Assembly (NCBI GenBank): GCA_019084245.1
Contig: JAHRFE010000004.1
Location: 124,001-188,000, forward strand
Reading direction: 5' to 3'
DNA: 64,000 nucleotides
From: Hoeflea sp.
GTDB lineage: Bacteria; Pseudomonadota; Alphaproteobacteria; Rhizobiales; Rhizobiaceae
The position numbers were made by a program, and so were the translations under genes. The notes under the pieces are model-generated. The model saw only the letters and a program-made list of their open reading frames with translations. It made no database searches and was not told the origin of the DNA. This document shows positions 35,553 through 45,119 of this stretch, piece after piece; within the stretch, counting starts at the first letter, position 1, and the number at the start of each line of letters is the position of its first letter.

Positions 35553-37076
35553 CTACTCCGCCGCCTGCGCCCGTCCCGTGTCTTCGTCCGGCGCATCCGC
35601 CGCCCCCGGCGCGGTCTCGGCCTGCAACTCCGGTATCCCGACGATGCGTTTGCCCGCAGGGTCGGCATGAACGATGATCAGCTCTTGCTCCTCGAAATAG
35701 CCCAGAAGCCGCCGCGCGCGCCGCGCCGAATGGGTGCCATAGGCCCGCGCGATGCGGGCGTCGGAGGGGCAGACCTCGCCCTTGATCGCGGCATTCGCCA
35801 ACATCAGGAACACGCCCTGCAGATCGTCCGTCACCTGAGCCGAGAGTGTGAGCGCAGTCGCCCAGGTTTCGCTCTCGGCGGTCTCGGCGTCGACGCCCGA
35901 GCGCGCAATGGCGATCCGGCGGCGGAATCCGCTGAGCGGCATCGGCGGCCCGGAGACCCGCCGCATCCTCAGCCGCACCAGAAAATCCTGGTACAGCGCC
36001 GCATCGGTGCGATAGCCCGATTGCGGGTCGGCAAGAATTTCGCCGAGCACGGCCGCGACGCGGCTTTCGCGCTCTTCCGTATCGATTTCGGGCGCTGCGG
36101 CATCCTTGCCGGCTCTGGCGATAGGGGCGTCAGCCAGCGGCGTGGCGCGCGACAGTTCCGCCAGGATGTCGGTGGTGGGCCTCGGCGCGGGCCGGGTCCG
36201 CGCCCGCGTCAGGCGGGCGAATTCCTCCGGGTCGGGCGTGAAGATCAGATCCTCGACATCGGCCGGGGCTTCGGGCATCGGCATCAGCTTCGGGCTTGAA
36301 GAGCGGGCCTGCGTCTCCACCTCGCCAATGGCAATCGGCAGCGGCCGCCGCGACAGGGCCGGACCGAGGCCCACGAAATTGCCACGCGTCAGATCGCGGA
36401 ACATCTCCGCCTGGCGCCGGTCCATGCCGAGAAGATCCGCCGCGCGCGCCATGTCGATGTCGAGAAAGGTGCGCCCCATCAGAAAATTGGAGGCTTCCGC
36501 CGCCACGTTCTTGGCGAGTTTGGCGAGCCGTTGCGTGGCAATCACCCCGGCAAGCCCGCGCTTGCGGCCGCGGCACATCAGGTTGGTCATCGCCCCAAGC
36601 GACATTTTCCGCGCGTCTTCGGAAACGTCGCCGCCCACGGCGGGCGCGAACATCTGCGCCTCGTCCACCACCACCAGCACCGGATACCAGTGCTCGTGCT
36701 CGGCGTCGAACATGGCGTTCAGAAACACGGCCGCCGCGCGCATCTGCTGCTCGACCTCAAGCCCTTCGAGCGACAGCACGCAGGAAACCCGGTGCCGCCG
36801 GATGCGGCTCGCGATCCCCGCAAGCTCGGCTTCCGAGCGCTCGCCATCCACCACCAGGTGGCCGTATCTGTCCGACAGCGTGACGAAATCTCCCTCCGGA
36901 TCGATCACCACCTGCTGCACCCATTGTGCCGATTGCTCAAGCAGGCGGCGAAGCAGATGCGACTTGCCGGAGCCGGAATTGCCCTGCACCAGAAGACGGG
37001 TCGCCAGCAGCTCCTCGATGTCGAGCTTCGCCGGTTGCCCGCCGGCGAGACTCCCCATGTCAATTCCGACCTGCAC
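35553..37076 (-). CDS. HerA-like/DUF87 ATP-binding protein
   Basis: A 507-aa protein with an N-terminal P-loop ATPase of the HerA/FtsK branch: GNSGSGKSHLLRRLLEQ (Walker A, 32-39), VVIDPEGDFVTL, PVLVVVDEAQMFAP (Walker B, about 130-145), RGRKRGLAGVIATQRLAKL, and the arginine finger region. The C-terminal half is Arg/Glu-rich and ends in a winged-helix-like segment (DARIARAYGTHSARRARRLLGY). HerA works with NurA in DNA end resection, but no nurA-like gene is adjacent; solitary members of this type are common in Rhizobiales. Start is GTG 37076 with AAGGAG upstream, or ATG 37058. Confidence 0.75.
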   Translation of the reverse strand: MQVGIDMGSLAGGQPAKLDIEELLATRLLVQGNSGSGKSHLLRRLLEQSAQWVQQVVIDPEGDFVTLSDRYGHLVVDGERSEAELAGIASRIRRHRVSCVLSLEGLEVEQQMRAAAVFLNAMFDAEHEHWYPVLVVVDEAQMFAPAVGGDVSEDARKMSLGAMTNLMCRGRKRGLAGVIATQRLAKLAKNVAAEASNFLMGRTFLDIDMARAADLLGMDRRQAEMFRDLTRGNFVGLGPALSRRPLPIAIGEVETQARSSSPKLMPMPEAPADVEDLIFTPDPEEFARLTRARTRPAPRPTTDILAELSRATPLADAPIARAGKDAAAPEIDTEERESRVAAVLGEILADPQSGYRTDAALYQDFLVRLRMRRVSGPPMPLSGFRRRIAIARSGVDAETAESETWATALTLSAQVTDDLQGVFLMLANAAIKGEVCPSDARIARAYGTHSARRARRLLGYFEEQELIIVHADPAGKRIVGIPELQAETAPGAADAPDEDTGRAQAAE

Positions 37077-37346
37077 TCTGGCTTTACTCCTTGGATGGGA
37101 CGCACCGGATCGGCGTCTCCTGCGCGCCGGCCCCCAAGCTCCCTATCAGACTATTGCCGCCGAGCGGAAATCCGATCATCGAAATACACAGGAATTCGAG
37201 AGTTGGCATGCCGCTCCCCGTCGCGCATCGCGCGCTCAGTCGTGCGGCGGCGCGCGCTTCTTGCCGAAAACGATAAGAAAGCGGAAGGCCTGTGACCCGG
37301 TCCATGTCCATGCGGACACGAACGGCGTCATCGAATGCCGACGGAA

Positions 37347-37568
37347 TCAGTCGAAGATCCACCGGTTCACCTCTTTTCGGGCCTGTTCGCGGGTCAATCC
37401 GATATCGCGGAGACAATGATCCGGCAGGTCGCCCAGATGCCGTCTCTGGCGCCGGCGCTCCGGCCAGATGACAAAGATGATTCGCAGCAGATCCCGAAAG
37501 CCCCGTCTCCTTGTCTGTTCCGGCGATGGCGCAATCGCAGCCTTGCAGGTTTTCTCAACACCACACAT
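37347..37568 (-). CDS. DUF1127 domain protein (second copy)
   Basis: A 73-aa Arg-rich protein. The C-terminal half is a DUF1127 domain: RRQRRHLGDLPDHCLRDIGLTREQARKEVNRWIFD. GGAGAGCGGAT precedes ATG 37568. It is divergent from an ArsR-type regulator 118 bases away, as the first DUF1127 gene is divergent from a MocR regulator. The 270 bases between it and the HerA-like gene hold nothing I can support. Confidence 0.82.
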   Translation of the reverse strand: MCGVEKTCKAAIAPSPEQTRRRGFRDLLRIIFVIWPERRRQRRHLGDLPDHCLRDIGLTREQARKEVNRWIFD

Positions 37569-37623
37569 ATCCGCTCTCCATTTGTCGGGGAGCCGTTGAA
37601 TAGGCCGTTTCGGCGCAGCAATG

Positions 37624-37672
37624 CTTCGGCCAGGACCGAAGTAATCCCGGATGACAGCGACGCTTCATCCGG
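37624..37672. promoter_or_regulatory. Two inverted repeats before the ArsR-type gene
   Basis: CTTCGG (37624-37629) with CCGAAG (37636-37641), and CCGGATGA (37647-37654) with TCATCCGG (37665-37672), 10-base spacer. Both are perfect dyads. The second ends 15 bases before the regulator ATG. They are good candidates for operators of the adjoining ArsR-type repressor. Confidence 0.45.
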
Positions 37673-37686
37673 ACTATTCTGGGTCC

Positions 37687-38403
37687 ATGACCCAACTCGT
37701 TTCAGGACAATCCATCTCGGCCGTGGCCGCCATGATCGGCGATGTGGCGCGCGCCAACATTCTGTTCGCCCTGATGGGCGGCAAGGCTCTGACGGCGACC
37801 GAGCTCAGCCATCATGCCGGCGTCAGCGCGCCCACCACCAGCGGCCACCTCAACAAGCTTCTCGACGGCCAGCTCATCACCGTCGAAAAACAAGGCCGTC
37901 ACCGCTATTACAGATTGGCGTCGCCCGCGGTGGCAGAGGCGCTGGAGGGGCTCTCAAATCTCGCGGCCAGCGGCCCCGGACGTCATAGGCCCACGGGGCC
38001 GAAAGACATGGCGATGCGGCAGGCCCGCACCTGCTACGACCACATGGCCGGCCAACTGGCGGTCGCAATGACCGATGCGTTCACCTCGCGCGGACTGATC
38101 ATCGTCGAAGACCGCTCCGGCCTGATCACCGAAGAGGGCCAGCGTGTCTTTGCTGATTTCGGCATTGGTCTCGACCCGAAGCCCAGGTCCGCGCGGCCGC
38201 TGTGCCGCACCTGTCTCGACTGGAGTGAGCGGCGCATGCATCTGGGTGGCCGCCTTGGCGCGGCCCTGCTCGCCCAGTCCCTCCAGCGCCGCTGGGTACG
38301 CCCTGTCAAGGAGAGCCGCGCTTTGTCCATCACCCGCGATGGGGAGCGCGGCTTCCATGATGTCTTTGGCATTCCGCGGGATAGGCTGACGCCAGCGGGT
38401 TGA
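37687..38403 (+). CDS. ArsR-type winged-helix transcriptional regulator
   Basis: A 238-aa regulator with an N-terminal ArsR/HTH_20 winged helix (ISAVAAMIGDVARANILFALMGGKALTATELSHHAGVSAPTTSGHLNKLLDGQLI, then GRHRYYRLA) and a long C-terminal domain with AGQLAVAMTDAFTSRGLI and RPLCRTCLDWSERRMHLGGRLGAALL. The CxxC in that tail could bind metal or be redox-active, but this is inference. ATG 37687 was chosen over 37651, which lies inside the dyads. It is divergent from the second DUF1127 gene and convergent with murI. Confidence 0.85.
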   Translation: MTQLVSGQSISAVAAMIGDVARANILFALMGGKALTATELSHHAGVSAPTTSGHLNKLLDGQLITVEKQGRHRYYRLASPAVAEALEGLSNLAASGPGRHRPTGPKDMAMRQARTCYDHMAGQLAVAMTDAFTSRGLIIVEDRSGLITEEGQRVFADFGIGLDPKPRSARPLCRTCLDWSERRMHLGGRLGAALLAQSLQRRWVRPVKESRALSITRDGERGFHDVFGIPRDRLTPAG

Positions 38404-38412
38404 CCGCCCGGC

Positions 38413-39204
38413 TCACCCCGCCGTCAGCCCGAAGCCGTGCATCAGCCTGAGCACATTGGCGTCAGGCTTGCCCGAGGTGAAGACGACGCTGTCCTTGGTG
38501 TCGGGCAGCGCCTCGCCGCCGGGCAAGGTCTCGACGATTGTCAGCGCCCGTCGGGCGATTGCTTCGGCCGGGTCGATCCAGTCCACCGGCCACGGCGCCA
38601 TCTTGCGCATGCGGTTGACCAGGAACGGAAAATGCGTGCAGGCGAGCACCACGATGTCGGTCTGGCGGCCTTCGTGGCTGACAAAGCACGGCGCGATCTC
38701 GGCTTCCACCGCCGCCTCGTCGACAAAGCCCTTGCGCATGTAGGTTTCAGCCAGGCCCGCAAGGTTCTCCGAGCCCACCAGCCGCACATGCACCTTGCCG
38801 GCGTAATCGCGGATCAGGTCGCGGGTGTATTGCCGCTTGACCGTGCCGGGCGTCGCCAGCACCGAGATCAGGCCCGAGCGGGTGCGCTCGGCGGCGGGCT
38901 TGATCGCCGGCACCGTGCCCACGAACGGGATCCCGGGATAGGCGGCCCTGAGCGCCGGCATGACGATGGTCGATGCGGTGTTGCAGGCAATCATTGCCAG
39001 CGCCGGGCGGTGCCTGTCGATCAGTCCGGCGAACAGATCGACGATCCGGTCCCGCAGCGCCTCTTCGTCCCAGCGGCCATAGGGAAAGCCGGCATCGTCG
39101 GCGACATAGACAAAGCGCCGTCCCGGCATGATCACGCGGGCCTCGCGCAACACGCTCAAGCCGCCAATGCCGCTGTCAAACACCAGAACCGGCGCTTCGC
39201 TCAT
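38413..39204 (-). CDS. murI: Glutamate racemase
   Basis: A 263-aa racemase making D-glutamate for peptidoglycan. Catalytic cysteines are C74 in ACNTAST and C189 in [25 protein letters not shown] opens the protein and PYGRWDEE follows, as in the family. Length is typical. Its ATG overlaps the stop of the TrmJ-like gene (ATGA), so the minus-strand genes GNAT, trmJ-like and murI form one unit. Confidence 0.95.
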   Translation of the reverse strand: MSEAPVLVFDSGIGGLSVLREARVIMPGRRFVYVADDAGFPYGRWDEEALRDRIVDLFAGLIDRHRPALAMIACNTASTIVMPALRAAYPGIPFVGTVPAIKPAAERTRSGLISVLATPGTVKRQYTRDLIRDYAGKVHVRLVGSENLAGLAETYMRKGFVDEAAVEAEIAPCFVSHEGRQTDIVVLACTHFPFLVNRMRKMAPWPVDWIDPAEAIARRALTIVETLPGGEALPDTKDSVVFTSGKPDANVLRLMHGFGLTAG

Positions 39205-40001
39205 TCCTCGTCCCCCGCATCACCAGGCTTGCGCTGGCCGGGCCGACTAAACTTGTCAAATGAGGCAAAAAGACCGCGCAGCACATTGATTTCGTCGGTG
39301 GAGAACCCCGGCCGCGTCAGCACCGCGCGCAGATTGTCCACCGCCTTCATCCGCTTGGTCTCGGAGCGGAAATATCCGCGCGCATCAAGCCCCTCCTCGA
39401 TCTGCTCGAACAGGCCGTGCAGGTCCGATTTCGGCGCAGGCGCCACATCGGCCTTGTCGAAGGCGGTCTGATGCGGGCTTTCAAGCCCCGATTTCATCCA
39501 TTCGTACGACATCAGCAGCACCGCCTGGGCGATATTGAGCGAGGCATAGGCCGGATTGACCGGAAACGTGACGATCTCGTCGGCCAGGCTGATCTCCCAG
39601 TTGCGCAGGCCGATGCGCTCGCGCCCGAACAACAGCCCGGTCTTTTCCCCGGCGTTTTCGCGGGCCCGCAGCACCTCGCCCGCCTCCACCGGCCCCGCGA
39701 CCGGCTTGTGCCCGTCGCGCGGCCGCGCCGTGGTGGCGTAGACAAAATTGAGGTCGGCCATCGCTTCGGGAAGCGAATCAAACACCACCGCGCCGGAAAT
39801 CACATGGCTGGCGCCCGCCGCGGCGCTCACCGCCTTGTCATTGGGCCAGCCGTCGCGCGGATTGACGATGCGGAGATTGGACAGCCCGAAATTGGCCATG
39901 GCGCGCGCCACCATGCCGATGTTCTCGCCCAGCTGCGGCTCCATCAGGATGATCGCCGGCCCGCCGGTGATGAGTTCGCGGTTTCGGTCGGTGCCCGCCA
40001 T
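39201..40001 (-). CDS. TrmJ-like tRNA (cytidine/uridine-2'-O)-methyltransferase
   Basis: A 266-aa SpoU/TrmH-superfamily knotted methyltransferase. Motif 1: [26 protein letters not shown]; motif 2: [11 protein letters not shown]; motif 3: [21 protein letters not shown], which forms the SAM knot. The C-terminal extension ([14 protein letters not shown]) is TrmJ-like and dimer-forming. TrmJ methylates position 32 of tRNA. The ttcA gene also acts on tRNA position 32 but is elsewhere (26.5 kb). Start is one base from the GNAT stop. Confidence 0.9.
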   Translation of the reverse strand: MAGTDRNRELITGGPAIILMEPQLGENIGMVARAMANFGLSNLRIVNPRDGWPNDKAVSAAAGASHVISGAVVFDSLPEAMADLNFVYATTARPRDGHKPVAGPVEAGEVLRARENAGEKTGLLFGRERIGLRNWEISLADEIVTFPVNPAYASLNIAQAVLLMSYEWMKSGLESPHQTAFDKADVAPAPKSDLHGLFEQIEEGLDARGYFRSETKRMKAVDNLRAVLTRPGFSTDEINVLRGLFASFDKFSRPGQRKPGDAGDEE

Positions 40002-40565
40002 TCAGTTCGCCTCCCGGCGCAAATCCGCCCATTCGCGGCTGAGCAGGGCGTAATAGAACTCCTCGTCCCACTCGCCCTTGAACAGGGCGTGCTCGCGAAA
40101 ATGCGCTTCCCGCCGCATCCCCAGCCGCTCCATCAGCCGCCAGGACCGATCATTGCGCGCGTCGCAACGCCCGAAGAGGCGGTGCAGCTTGAAATGGCCG
40201 AACCCCAGATCCATCACCGCATTTGCGGCCTCGGTGGCGTAACCCTGGCCCGCAAAGGCGGGATTGAACGAGAACCCGATCTCGCCCTGCCGCGCCTCCC
40301 AGTCCCTGAACAACAGCACCATGTCGCCGATCAGCGCTTGTGTGCTCCTGAGCGTCACCGCGAGGACCAACGACAGCGGCGCCTCCGGCTTGCCGTCCGG
40401 TTCCATCCATTTCGCCACCTCCACAGCAACCTCGTCGCGCGAGCGCGGCTCCCAGTACTGGTAGCGCGCCACCTCATCGAGGCCGTGATAGGCGTGAACG
40501 GCGTCCACGTCCCCGGCCGTGAACGGGCGCAACAGCAGCCGCGCGGTTTCGAGTGAAGTGGTCAA
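40002..40565 (-). CDS. GNAT family N-acetyltransferase
   Basis: A 187-aa acetyltransferase of the RimJ/RimL type: LETARLLLRPFTAGDVDAVHAYHG, EIGFSFNPAFAGQGYATEAANAVMDLGF (acetyl-CoA P-loop with QGYATEA), HKLHRLF-like strand and ARNDRSWRLMERLGMRREAHFREHALFKGEW. Substrate unknown; may be a ribosomal protein or small amine. First gene of the GNAT/trmJ-like/murI run. Confidence 0.9.
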   Translation of the reverse strand: MTTSLETARLLLRPFTAGDVDAVHAYHGLDEVARYQYWEPRSRDEVAVEVAKWMEPDGKPEAPLSLVLAVTLRSTQALIGDMVLLFRDWEARQGEIGFSFNPAFAGQGYATEAANAVMDLGFGHFKLHRLFGRCDARNDRSWRLMERLGMRREAHFREHALFKGEWDEEFYYALLSREWADLRREAN

Positions 40566-40746
40566 ATCAGCAAACCCGATGGCATCAGGCCGACAGCACT
40601 ACTTCCGCTCCCGCCCACAATCAAGGCGGCACGGCCGAACGCGTCGTCCGCGCGGCGGCGAATCGGCTGTAGTAGCCGGTTAATACCCGCCCTCGCCCCG
40701 ATCATGGCAATTTGCCCGGATCCATCATTCAACGGGAGGTTTCAAG

Positions 40747-41361
40747 ATGAGCGGACAGAAGATTCTGATGATCTGCGGCGATTACTGCGAGGACTACGAG
40801 ACCATGGTGCCGTTCCAGGCGTTGCTGGCCGTGGGCCACACCGTGCACGCGGTCTGCCCGGACAAGAAGGCCGGCGACACCATCGCCACCTCGATCCACG
40901 ATTTCGAGGGCGACCAGACCTACAGCGAAAAGCGCGGCCACAATTTTGCGCTCAACGCCAGCTTCGCGGACGTCGAGGTCGAGAGCTACGACGCGCTGGT
41001 GATCCCCGGTGGCCGCGGACCCGAATATCTCCGGCTCAACGCCAGGGTGATCGAGATGGTCCGCCACTTCTTCGCCGAGGGCAAGCCCGTCGCCGCCGTC
41101 TGCCATGGCGCGCAGCTGCTCGCCGCCGCCCGCGTGCTCGAAGGCCGCACTTGCTCGGCCTATCCCGCCTGCCGTCCCGACGTGGAGCTCGCAGGCGGCG
41201 TCTATGCCGACATCGCCATCGACGCGGCGGTGACAGAGGGCAATCTGGTCTCCGCGCCCGCCTGGCCCGCCCATCCGGCCTGGATCGGCCAGTTCCTCAA
41301 TCTCCTGGGCACCCGCATCGAACATTCGGCCTCGCCGCGGATGCAGGTCGCCGCGGAATGA
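40747..41361 (+). CDS. DJ-1/PfpI family protein
   Basis: A 204-aa protein with [22 protein letters not shown] at the start and the nucleophile elbow [15 protein letters not shown]; the glutamate partner is in DYCEDYE. PfpI/DJ-1 proteins include peptidases, glyoxalases and chaperones; exact activity cannot be told. GGGAGG precedes the ATG. It stands alone on the plus strand. Confidence 0.9.
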   Translation: MSGQKILMICGDYCEDYETMVPFQALLAVGHTVHAVCPDKKAGDTIATSIHDFEGDQTYSEKRGHNFALNASFADVEVESYDALVIPGGRGPEYLRLNARVIEMVRHFFAEGKPVAAVCHGAQLLAAARVLEGRTCSAYPACRPDVELAGGVYADIAIDAAVTEGNLVSAPAWPAHPAWIGQFLNLLGTRIEHSASPRMQVAAE

Positions 41362-41440
41362 ACTATGGTGGGACCGGCTCCGGCCGGTCCCGTCGAGGGG
41401 GCCGCGCCATCGGGAGACCGTGAAATCGGGAGGAAGATCC

Positions 41441-41833
41441 ATGTGCCAGTTGTTCGTCGGCGCCGATCCGGCGTTGTGGGAGAATGATACGCGCTCGCTG
41501 CGGCTCGAAGGCATGGCCACCAGCGTCAGGCTGGAGGCGTTTTTCTGGAGCGTGCTTGAGGACATCGGCGTCCGCGACCAGCTCAGCGTCAGCCAACTGC
41601 TGCAGCGGCTCTATCGCGAGAGCCTCGATGAGGGCCATGATCTCGACAATTTCGCCTCGTTCCTGCGCGTCTGCTGCGGCCGCTATCTGGCGCTGCAACT
41701 GTCCGGCGAGGTGCCGACGGACGCCCGGATCGCCCTGAGGGACGTCGACGCCGCGGGCATCCTGGCGCGCGAAACCGGCAGGCGCGGCGCGGCCGTCCAC
41801 CGGCACCGCCCAGCAGGCCTGCCCGCGCAATAG
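41441..41833 (+). CDS. Ribbon-helix-helix (RHH_4) domain protein
   Basis: A 130-aa protein of the RHH_4 family: CQLFVGADPALWENDTRSLRLEGMATSVRLEAFFWSVLEDI, then VSQLLQRLYRESLDEGHDLDNFASFLRVCCGRYL. Family members have a ribbon-helix-helix DNA-binding-like fold, yet their targets are not known. ATG 41441 is preceded by GGGAGGA, which decides the start. The C-terminal 25 residues are low-complexity Arg/His/Ala. Confidence 0.82.
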   Translation: MCQLFVGADPALWENDTRSLRLEGMATSVRLEAFFWSVLEDIGVRDQLSVSQLLQRLYRESLDEGHDLDNFASFLRVCCGRYLALQLSGEVPTDARIALRDVDAAGILARETGRRGAAVHRHRPAGLPAQ

Positions 41834-41986
41834 CTGCCCGGTCCGCGACCGCGGCTTCCATCCGACCTTCGTCGTCAACCGGTCGCGGGCATGTTGTGCG
41901 CCCGCGCCGCTTTTGTTAAGAGAAGCGCCAACTGAACGGGCGGGCCTCCGCCTCCCCCTGACAACCCTCTCAAAAGGTTACCCAGA

Positions 41987-43198
41987 ATGGCAAAGATCAA
42001 GGTTGCAAACCCGGTCGTGGATCTCGATGGCGACGAGATGACACGCATCATCTGGCAGTTCATCAAGGAAAAGCTGATCCTGCCCTACCTCGATCTGCCG
42101 ATCGACTATTACGACCTGTCGGTGGAACACCGCGACGAGACCGACGACCAGGTCACCGTCGACGCCGCCAACGCCATCAAGAAGCACGGCGTCGGCATCA
42201 AATGCGCCACCATCACGCCTGATGAAGCCCGCGTCGAGGAATTCGGCCTCAAGAAGATGTGGCGCTCGCCCAACGGCACCATCCGCAACATCCTGGGCGG
42301 CGTGATCTTCCGCGAGCCGATCATCATGAAGAACGTGCCCCGCCTGGTTCCAGGCTGGACCAAGCCGATCATCGTCGGCCGCCACGCCTTCGGCGACCAG
42401 TACCGCGCCACCGATTTCCGCTTCCCCGGCAAGGGCAAGCTCACGATCAAGTTCGTCGGCGAGGATGGCGCAACCATCGAGCACGATGTCTACGACGCGC
42501 CCTCGTCGGGCGTCGCCATGGCCATGTACAACCTCGATGATTCGATCCGCGATTTCGCCCGCGCCTCCTTGAACTATGCGCTGCTGCGCGGCGTGCCCTG
42601 CTATCTGTCGACCAAGAACACCATCCTCAAGGTCTATGACGGCCGCTTCAAGGATATCTTCGAGGAAGTTTTCGAAGCCGAATTCAAGGACCAGTATGCG
42701 GCCGCCAAGATCTGGTACGAACACCGCCTGATCGACGACATGGTGGCCTCGGCGCTGAAATGGTCGGGCGGCTATGTCTGGGCCTGCAAGAACTACGACG
42801 GCGACGTGCAGTCCGACATCGTTGCCCAGGGCTTCGGCTCGCTCGGCCTGATGACCTCGGTGCTGATGACCCCAGACGGCAAGACCGTGGAAGCCGAAGC
42901 CGCCCACGGCACGGTGACCCGCCATTACCGCCAGCACCAGAAGGGCGAGGAAACCTCGACCAATTCGATCGCCTCGATCTTCGCCTGGACCCGTGGCCTG
43001 GCCCACCGCGCCAAGCTCGACGACAATGCCGAGCTCGCCACCTTCGCCGATACGCTGGAGCGGGTCTGCATTCAGACCGTCGAATCGGGCTTCATGACCA
43101 AGGACCTGGCGCTCCTGATCGGTCCCGACCAGCCCTGGCTGTCGACCACCGGCTTCCTCGACAAGATCGACGAGAACCTGCAGAAGGCCATGGGCTGA
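41987..43198 (+). CDS. icd: NADP-dependent isocitrate dehydrogenase
   Basis: A 403-aa homodimeric isocitrate dehydrogenase of the eukaryote-like type. [34 protein letters not shown] (isocitrate-binding SPNGT-xRN), then [35 protein letters not shown] (metal site) and [14 protein letters not shown] are characteristic. Converts isocitrate to 2-oxoglutarate with NADP+. Length typical. A small membrane gene follows after 2 bases. Confidence 0.97.
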   Translation: MAKIKVANPVVDLDGDEMTRIIWQFIKEKLILPYLDLPIDYYDLSVEHRDETDDQVTVDAANAIKKHGVGIKCATITPDEARVEEFGLKKMWRSPNGTIRNILGGVIFREPIIMKNVPRLVPGWTKPIIVGRHAFGDQYRATDFRFPGKGKLTIKFVGEDGATIEHDVYDAPSSGVAMAMYNLDDSIRDFARASLNYALLRGVPCYLSTKNTILKVYDGRFKDIFEEVFEAEFKDQYAAAKIWYEHRLIDDMVASALKWSGGYVWACKNYDGDVQSDIVAQGFGSLGLMTSVLMTPDGKTVEAEAAHGTVTRHYRQHQKGEETSTNSIASIFAWTRGLAHRAKLDDNAELATFADTLERVCIQTVESGFMTKDLALLIGPDQPWLSTTGFLDKIDENLQKAMG

Positions 43199-43200
43199 GA

Positions 43201-43590
43201 ATGGCCGCCGGTCTGGCCGTCACGCTCCGGAAGCTGTGGCGGACCAACCGGTGGCTGACGATTTCGTTTCTGCTGACATTGACGCTGGCGCTGGTGTTCA
43301 CCATCCGCGCCGGCGTTTTCTTTGTCTACTGGCAGAACCACGCGGACGAGCCGATCGAAGGCTGGATGACGATCCGTTACGTCGCCAAGTCCTACCGGGT
43401 CGAGCCGAAAATCGTCCATGACGCCATCGACCTGCCCAAGACCGGCCCGGACCACCGGCCGCTGGTCAAGATCGCCCGCGAGCGGAACCAGCCGCTTGAC
43501 GCGCTGACCGCGCAGATCATCGAGGCGATCGAGGCGGAGCGCACCGCCCGCGATCAGCCACCCGAACCTAGCACGCCCGCGCAGCCATGA
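43201..43590 (+). CDS. Small single-pass membrane protein
   Basis: A 129-aa protein: one membrane helix (about residues 17-42, LTISFLLTLTLALVFTIRAGVFFVYW) and a periplasmic domain with PIEGWMTIRYVAKSYRVEPKIVHDAIDLP and ALTAQIIEAIEAERTARD. The post-helix motif DEPIEGWMTIRYVAKSY is shared with other alphaproteobacterial proteins found with DedA genes, as here: its stop overlaps the DedA-like ATG. Function unknown. Confidence 0.72.
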   Translation: MAAGLAVTLRKLWRTNRWLTISFLLTLTLALVFTIRAGVFFVYWQNHADEPIEGWMTIRYVAKSYRVEPKIVHDAIDLPKTGPDHRPLVKIARERNQPLDALTAQIIEAIEAERTARDQPPEPSTPAQP

Positions 43591-44198
43591 CCGATCAGTT
43601 GCTGGAGTTCCTGACCGTTTATGGCCTGCCGGCAGCGGCGCTGGTCCTGGCGATCGGCCAGGCCGGCGCGCCCTTGCCCACCTCGCTGGCGCTGCTGACA
43701 CTGGGCGCGCTTGCCGCCAATGGCGACATGGTCCTGGCGATGGCCTTCATCTGGGCCGTGTCCGGCACGGTGCTCGGCGATCAGGCCGGCTTTCTGGTCG
43801 GCCGCTATGTCGCCCGCTCGGCAGGGGACCGTCCCGGATTCATAGGGGGGCTGGCGCGCAAGGCCCGCAAGGCCGAACCGACCATGGCCAGATGGGGCTC
43901 GAGCAGCGTGTTCTTCACCCGCTGGCTGATCACGCCACTGGGCTCGGCGGTCAACATCGCCAGCGGCGTCACCGGGCTCGGCTGGCCGGTTTTTACCATC
44001 TGGAGCGTGCTGGGCGAAACGCTGTGGGTATCGATCTATATCGGCCTCGGCTACACTTTCGGCTCCAACATCGAGACCCTGGCTGGCATTCTCGGTAATA
44101 TGTCGATGGCGCTGGCGATGCTCGCGGTCGCGGCCCTGCTGGGCTGGCAGCTCATGCGCGCCGTGCGCAAGGCCCAGGCCCGGTCGCAGCCGGACTGA
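43587..44198 (+). CDS. DedA family membrane protein (VTT domain)
   Basis: A 203-aa inner-membrane protein of the DedA/VTT group: GAPLPTSLALLTLGALAANGDM, VLGDQAGFLVGRYVA, then FFTRWLITPLGSAVNIASGVTGL (the conserved F-x-R-x-x-P-turn region). Family members act as lipid flippases and keep membrane homeostasis. It overlaps the preceding small membrane protein gene by four bases and precedes a GST gene by 8. Confidence 0.87.
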   Translation: MTDQLLEFLTVYGLPAAALVLAIGQAGAPLPTSLALLTLGALAANGDMVLAMAFIWAVSGTVLGDQAGFLVGRYVARSAGDRPGFIGGLARKARKAEPTMARWGSSSVFFTRWLITPLGSAVNIASGVTGLGWPVFTIWSVLGETLWVSIYIGLGYTFGSNIETLAGILGNMSMALAMLAVAALLGWQLMRAVRKAQARSQPD

Positions 44199-44206
44199 AA
44201 AGGATC

Positions 44207-44815
44207 ATGGCGATGAGCGCACCAACCCTGGTCACTCTCATTGGCGCCGACTACAGCGTCTACAGCCGCATCTGCCGCCTCGCGCTGCATCTCAAGGGTT
44301 TGCCGCATGAGTTTGAAATGCTGGATGTCTTTGCCGAGGACGGTCCCGCCAGGGCGCGCCAGGCAGGCCACCCCTTCGGCAAGATCCCGGTCCTGCGCCA
44401 CGGCGACCTCACCCTGTTCGAGACGCTCGCCATCACCCGCTACATCGACGAGACATTTGACGGCCCGGCGCTGCAGCCCACTGATCCGGCGGGTCGCGCC
44501 CGCATGAACCAGATCATTTCGATCGTCGACACGAGCGCGTATCCCGTTCTCGTCTGGGGGCTGCATGTGCCCAAGTCCGAAAGCCGCGAGCCAGATCCCG
44601 GAATGCTCGACAAGGGCCGCGCGGTGCTCGATGTGCTTGAGGCGCTCACACAAGGCCCCTGGCTCTGCGGGACGATGCCGACCCTTGCTGACGCCTATCT
44701 TGCCGCCTGCATGGACTATATTCTCGAAAGCGCCGCCGGCAACCATGTTGCCAACCATTGCCCCCGGATCCAGGACTGGTGGAGCCGGGCCAAGGCGTTG
44801 CCGGACGTGGATTAA
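44207..44815 (+). CDS. Glutathione S-transferase family protein
   Basis: A 202-aa protein with an N-terminal thioredoxin-like domain (LVTLIGADYSVYSRICRLALHLKG, then FGKIPVLRHGDLTLFETLAITRYID, the ES-type glutathione site) and a C-terminal helical domain (GTMPTLADAYLAACMDYI). AAAGGATC lies just upstream of the ATG. The substrate is unknown; it is probably in the icd/membrane-protein/DedA run. Confidence 0.88.
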   Translation: MAMSAPTLVTLIGADYSVYSRICRLALHLKGLPHEFEMLDVFAEDGPARARQAGHPFGKIPVLRHGDLTLFETLAITRYIDETFDGPALQPTDPAGRARMNQIISIVDTSAYPVLVWGLHVPKSESREPDPGMLDKGRAVLDVLEALTQGPWLCGTMPTLADAYLAACMDYILESAAGNHVANHCPRIQDWWSRAKALPDVD

Positions 44816-44938
44816 TCCGGCTGGCCGCATGGTGGTATGGGCCCTCCTTTGTCTTCGCCGACCATTGCGCCATCCCCGTCTTCCGGCCCCCGCGACCGCG
44901 ACCGGCTTCTTGCCCTCGCAACCCGCATCCCGCCCTCG

Positions 44939-45060
44939 CCGCCGTCCTCCGAGGGCCTGTCCCGAGGATCTACAGACCGACGCCCCGGAACACGTGGTCC
45001 AGCAGAAAACCGAGGGGCCGGTAGATGTTCGGGATAGGCCGGGCTACGCAGAACGCCCGG
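44939..45060. repeat. Degenerate copy of the intergenic repeat family
   Basis: GCCGTCCTCC, CCGAGGATCTACAGAC, CGCCCCGGAA and GTAGATGTTCGGGATA line up in order with the copies near 54.2 and 54.5 kb, but with many changes. The 304-base gap between the GST gene and alaS contains this element and no gene I can support. Confidence 0.55.
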
Positions 45061-45119
45061 GCTGACACACGGGCGCTCTCGCAAACTTCAGGACTTGAAG
45101 GCCGACCTCGCCGCAGCCG

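Noticed and set aside
37077-37346. Possible gene antisense to the region upstream of the HerA-like protein
   Set aside because: Only a poorly composed frame with no motif; I list nothing there.
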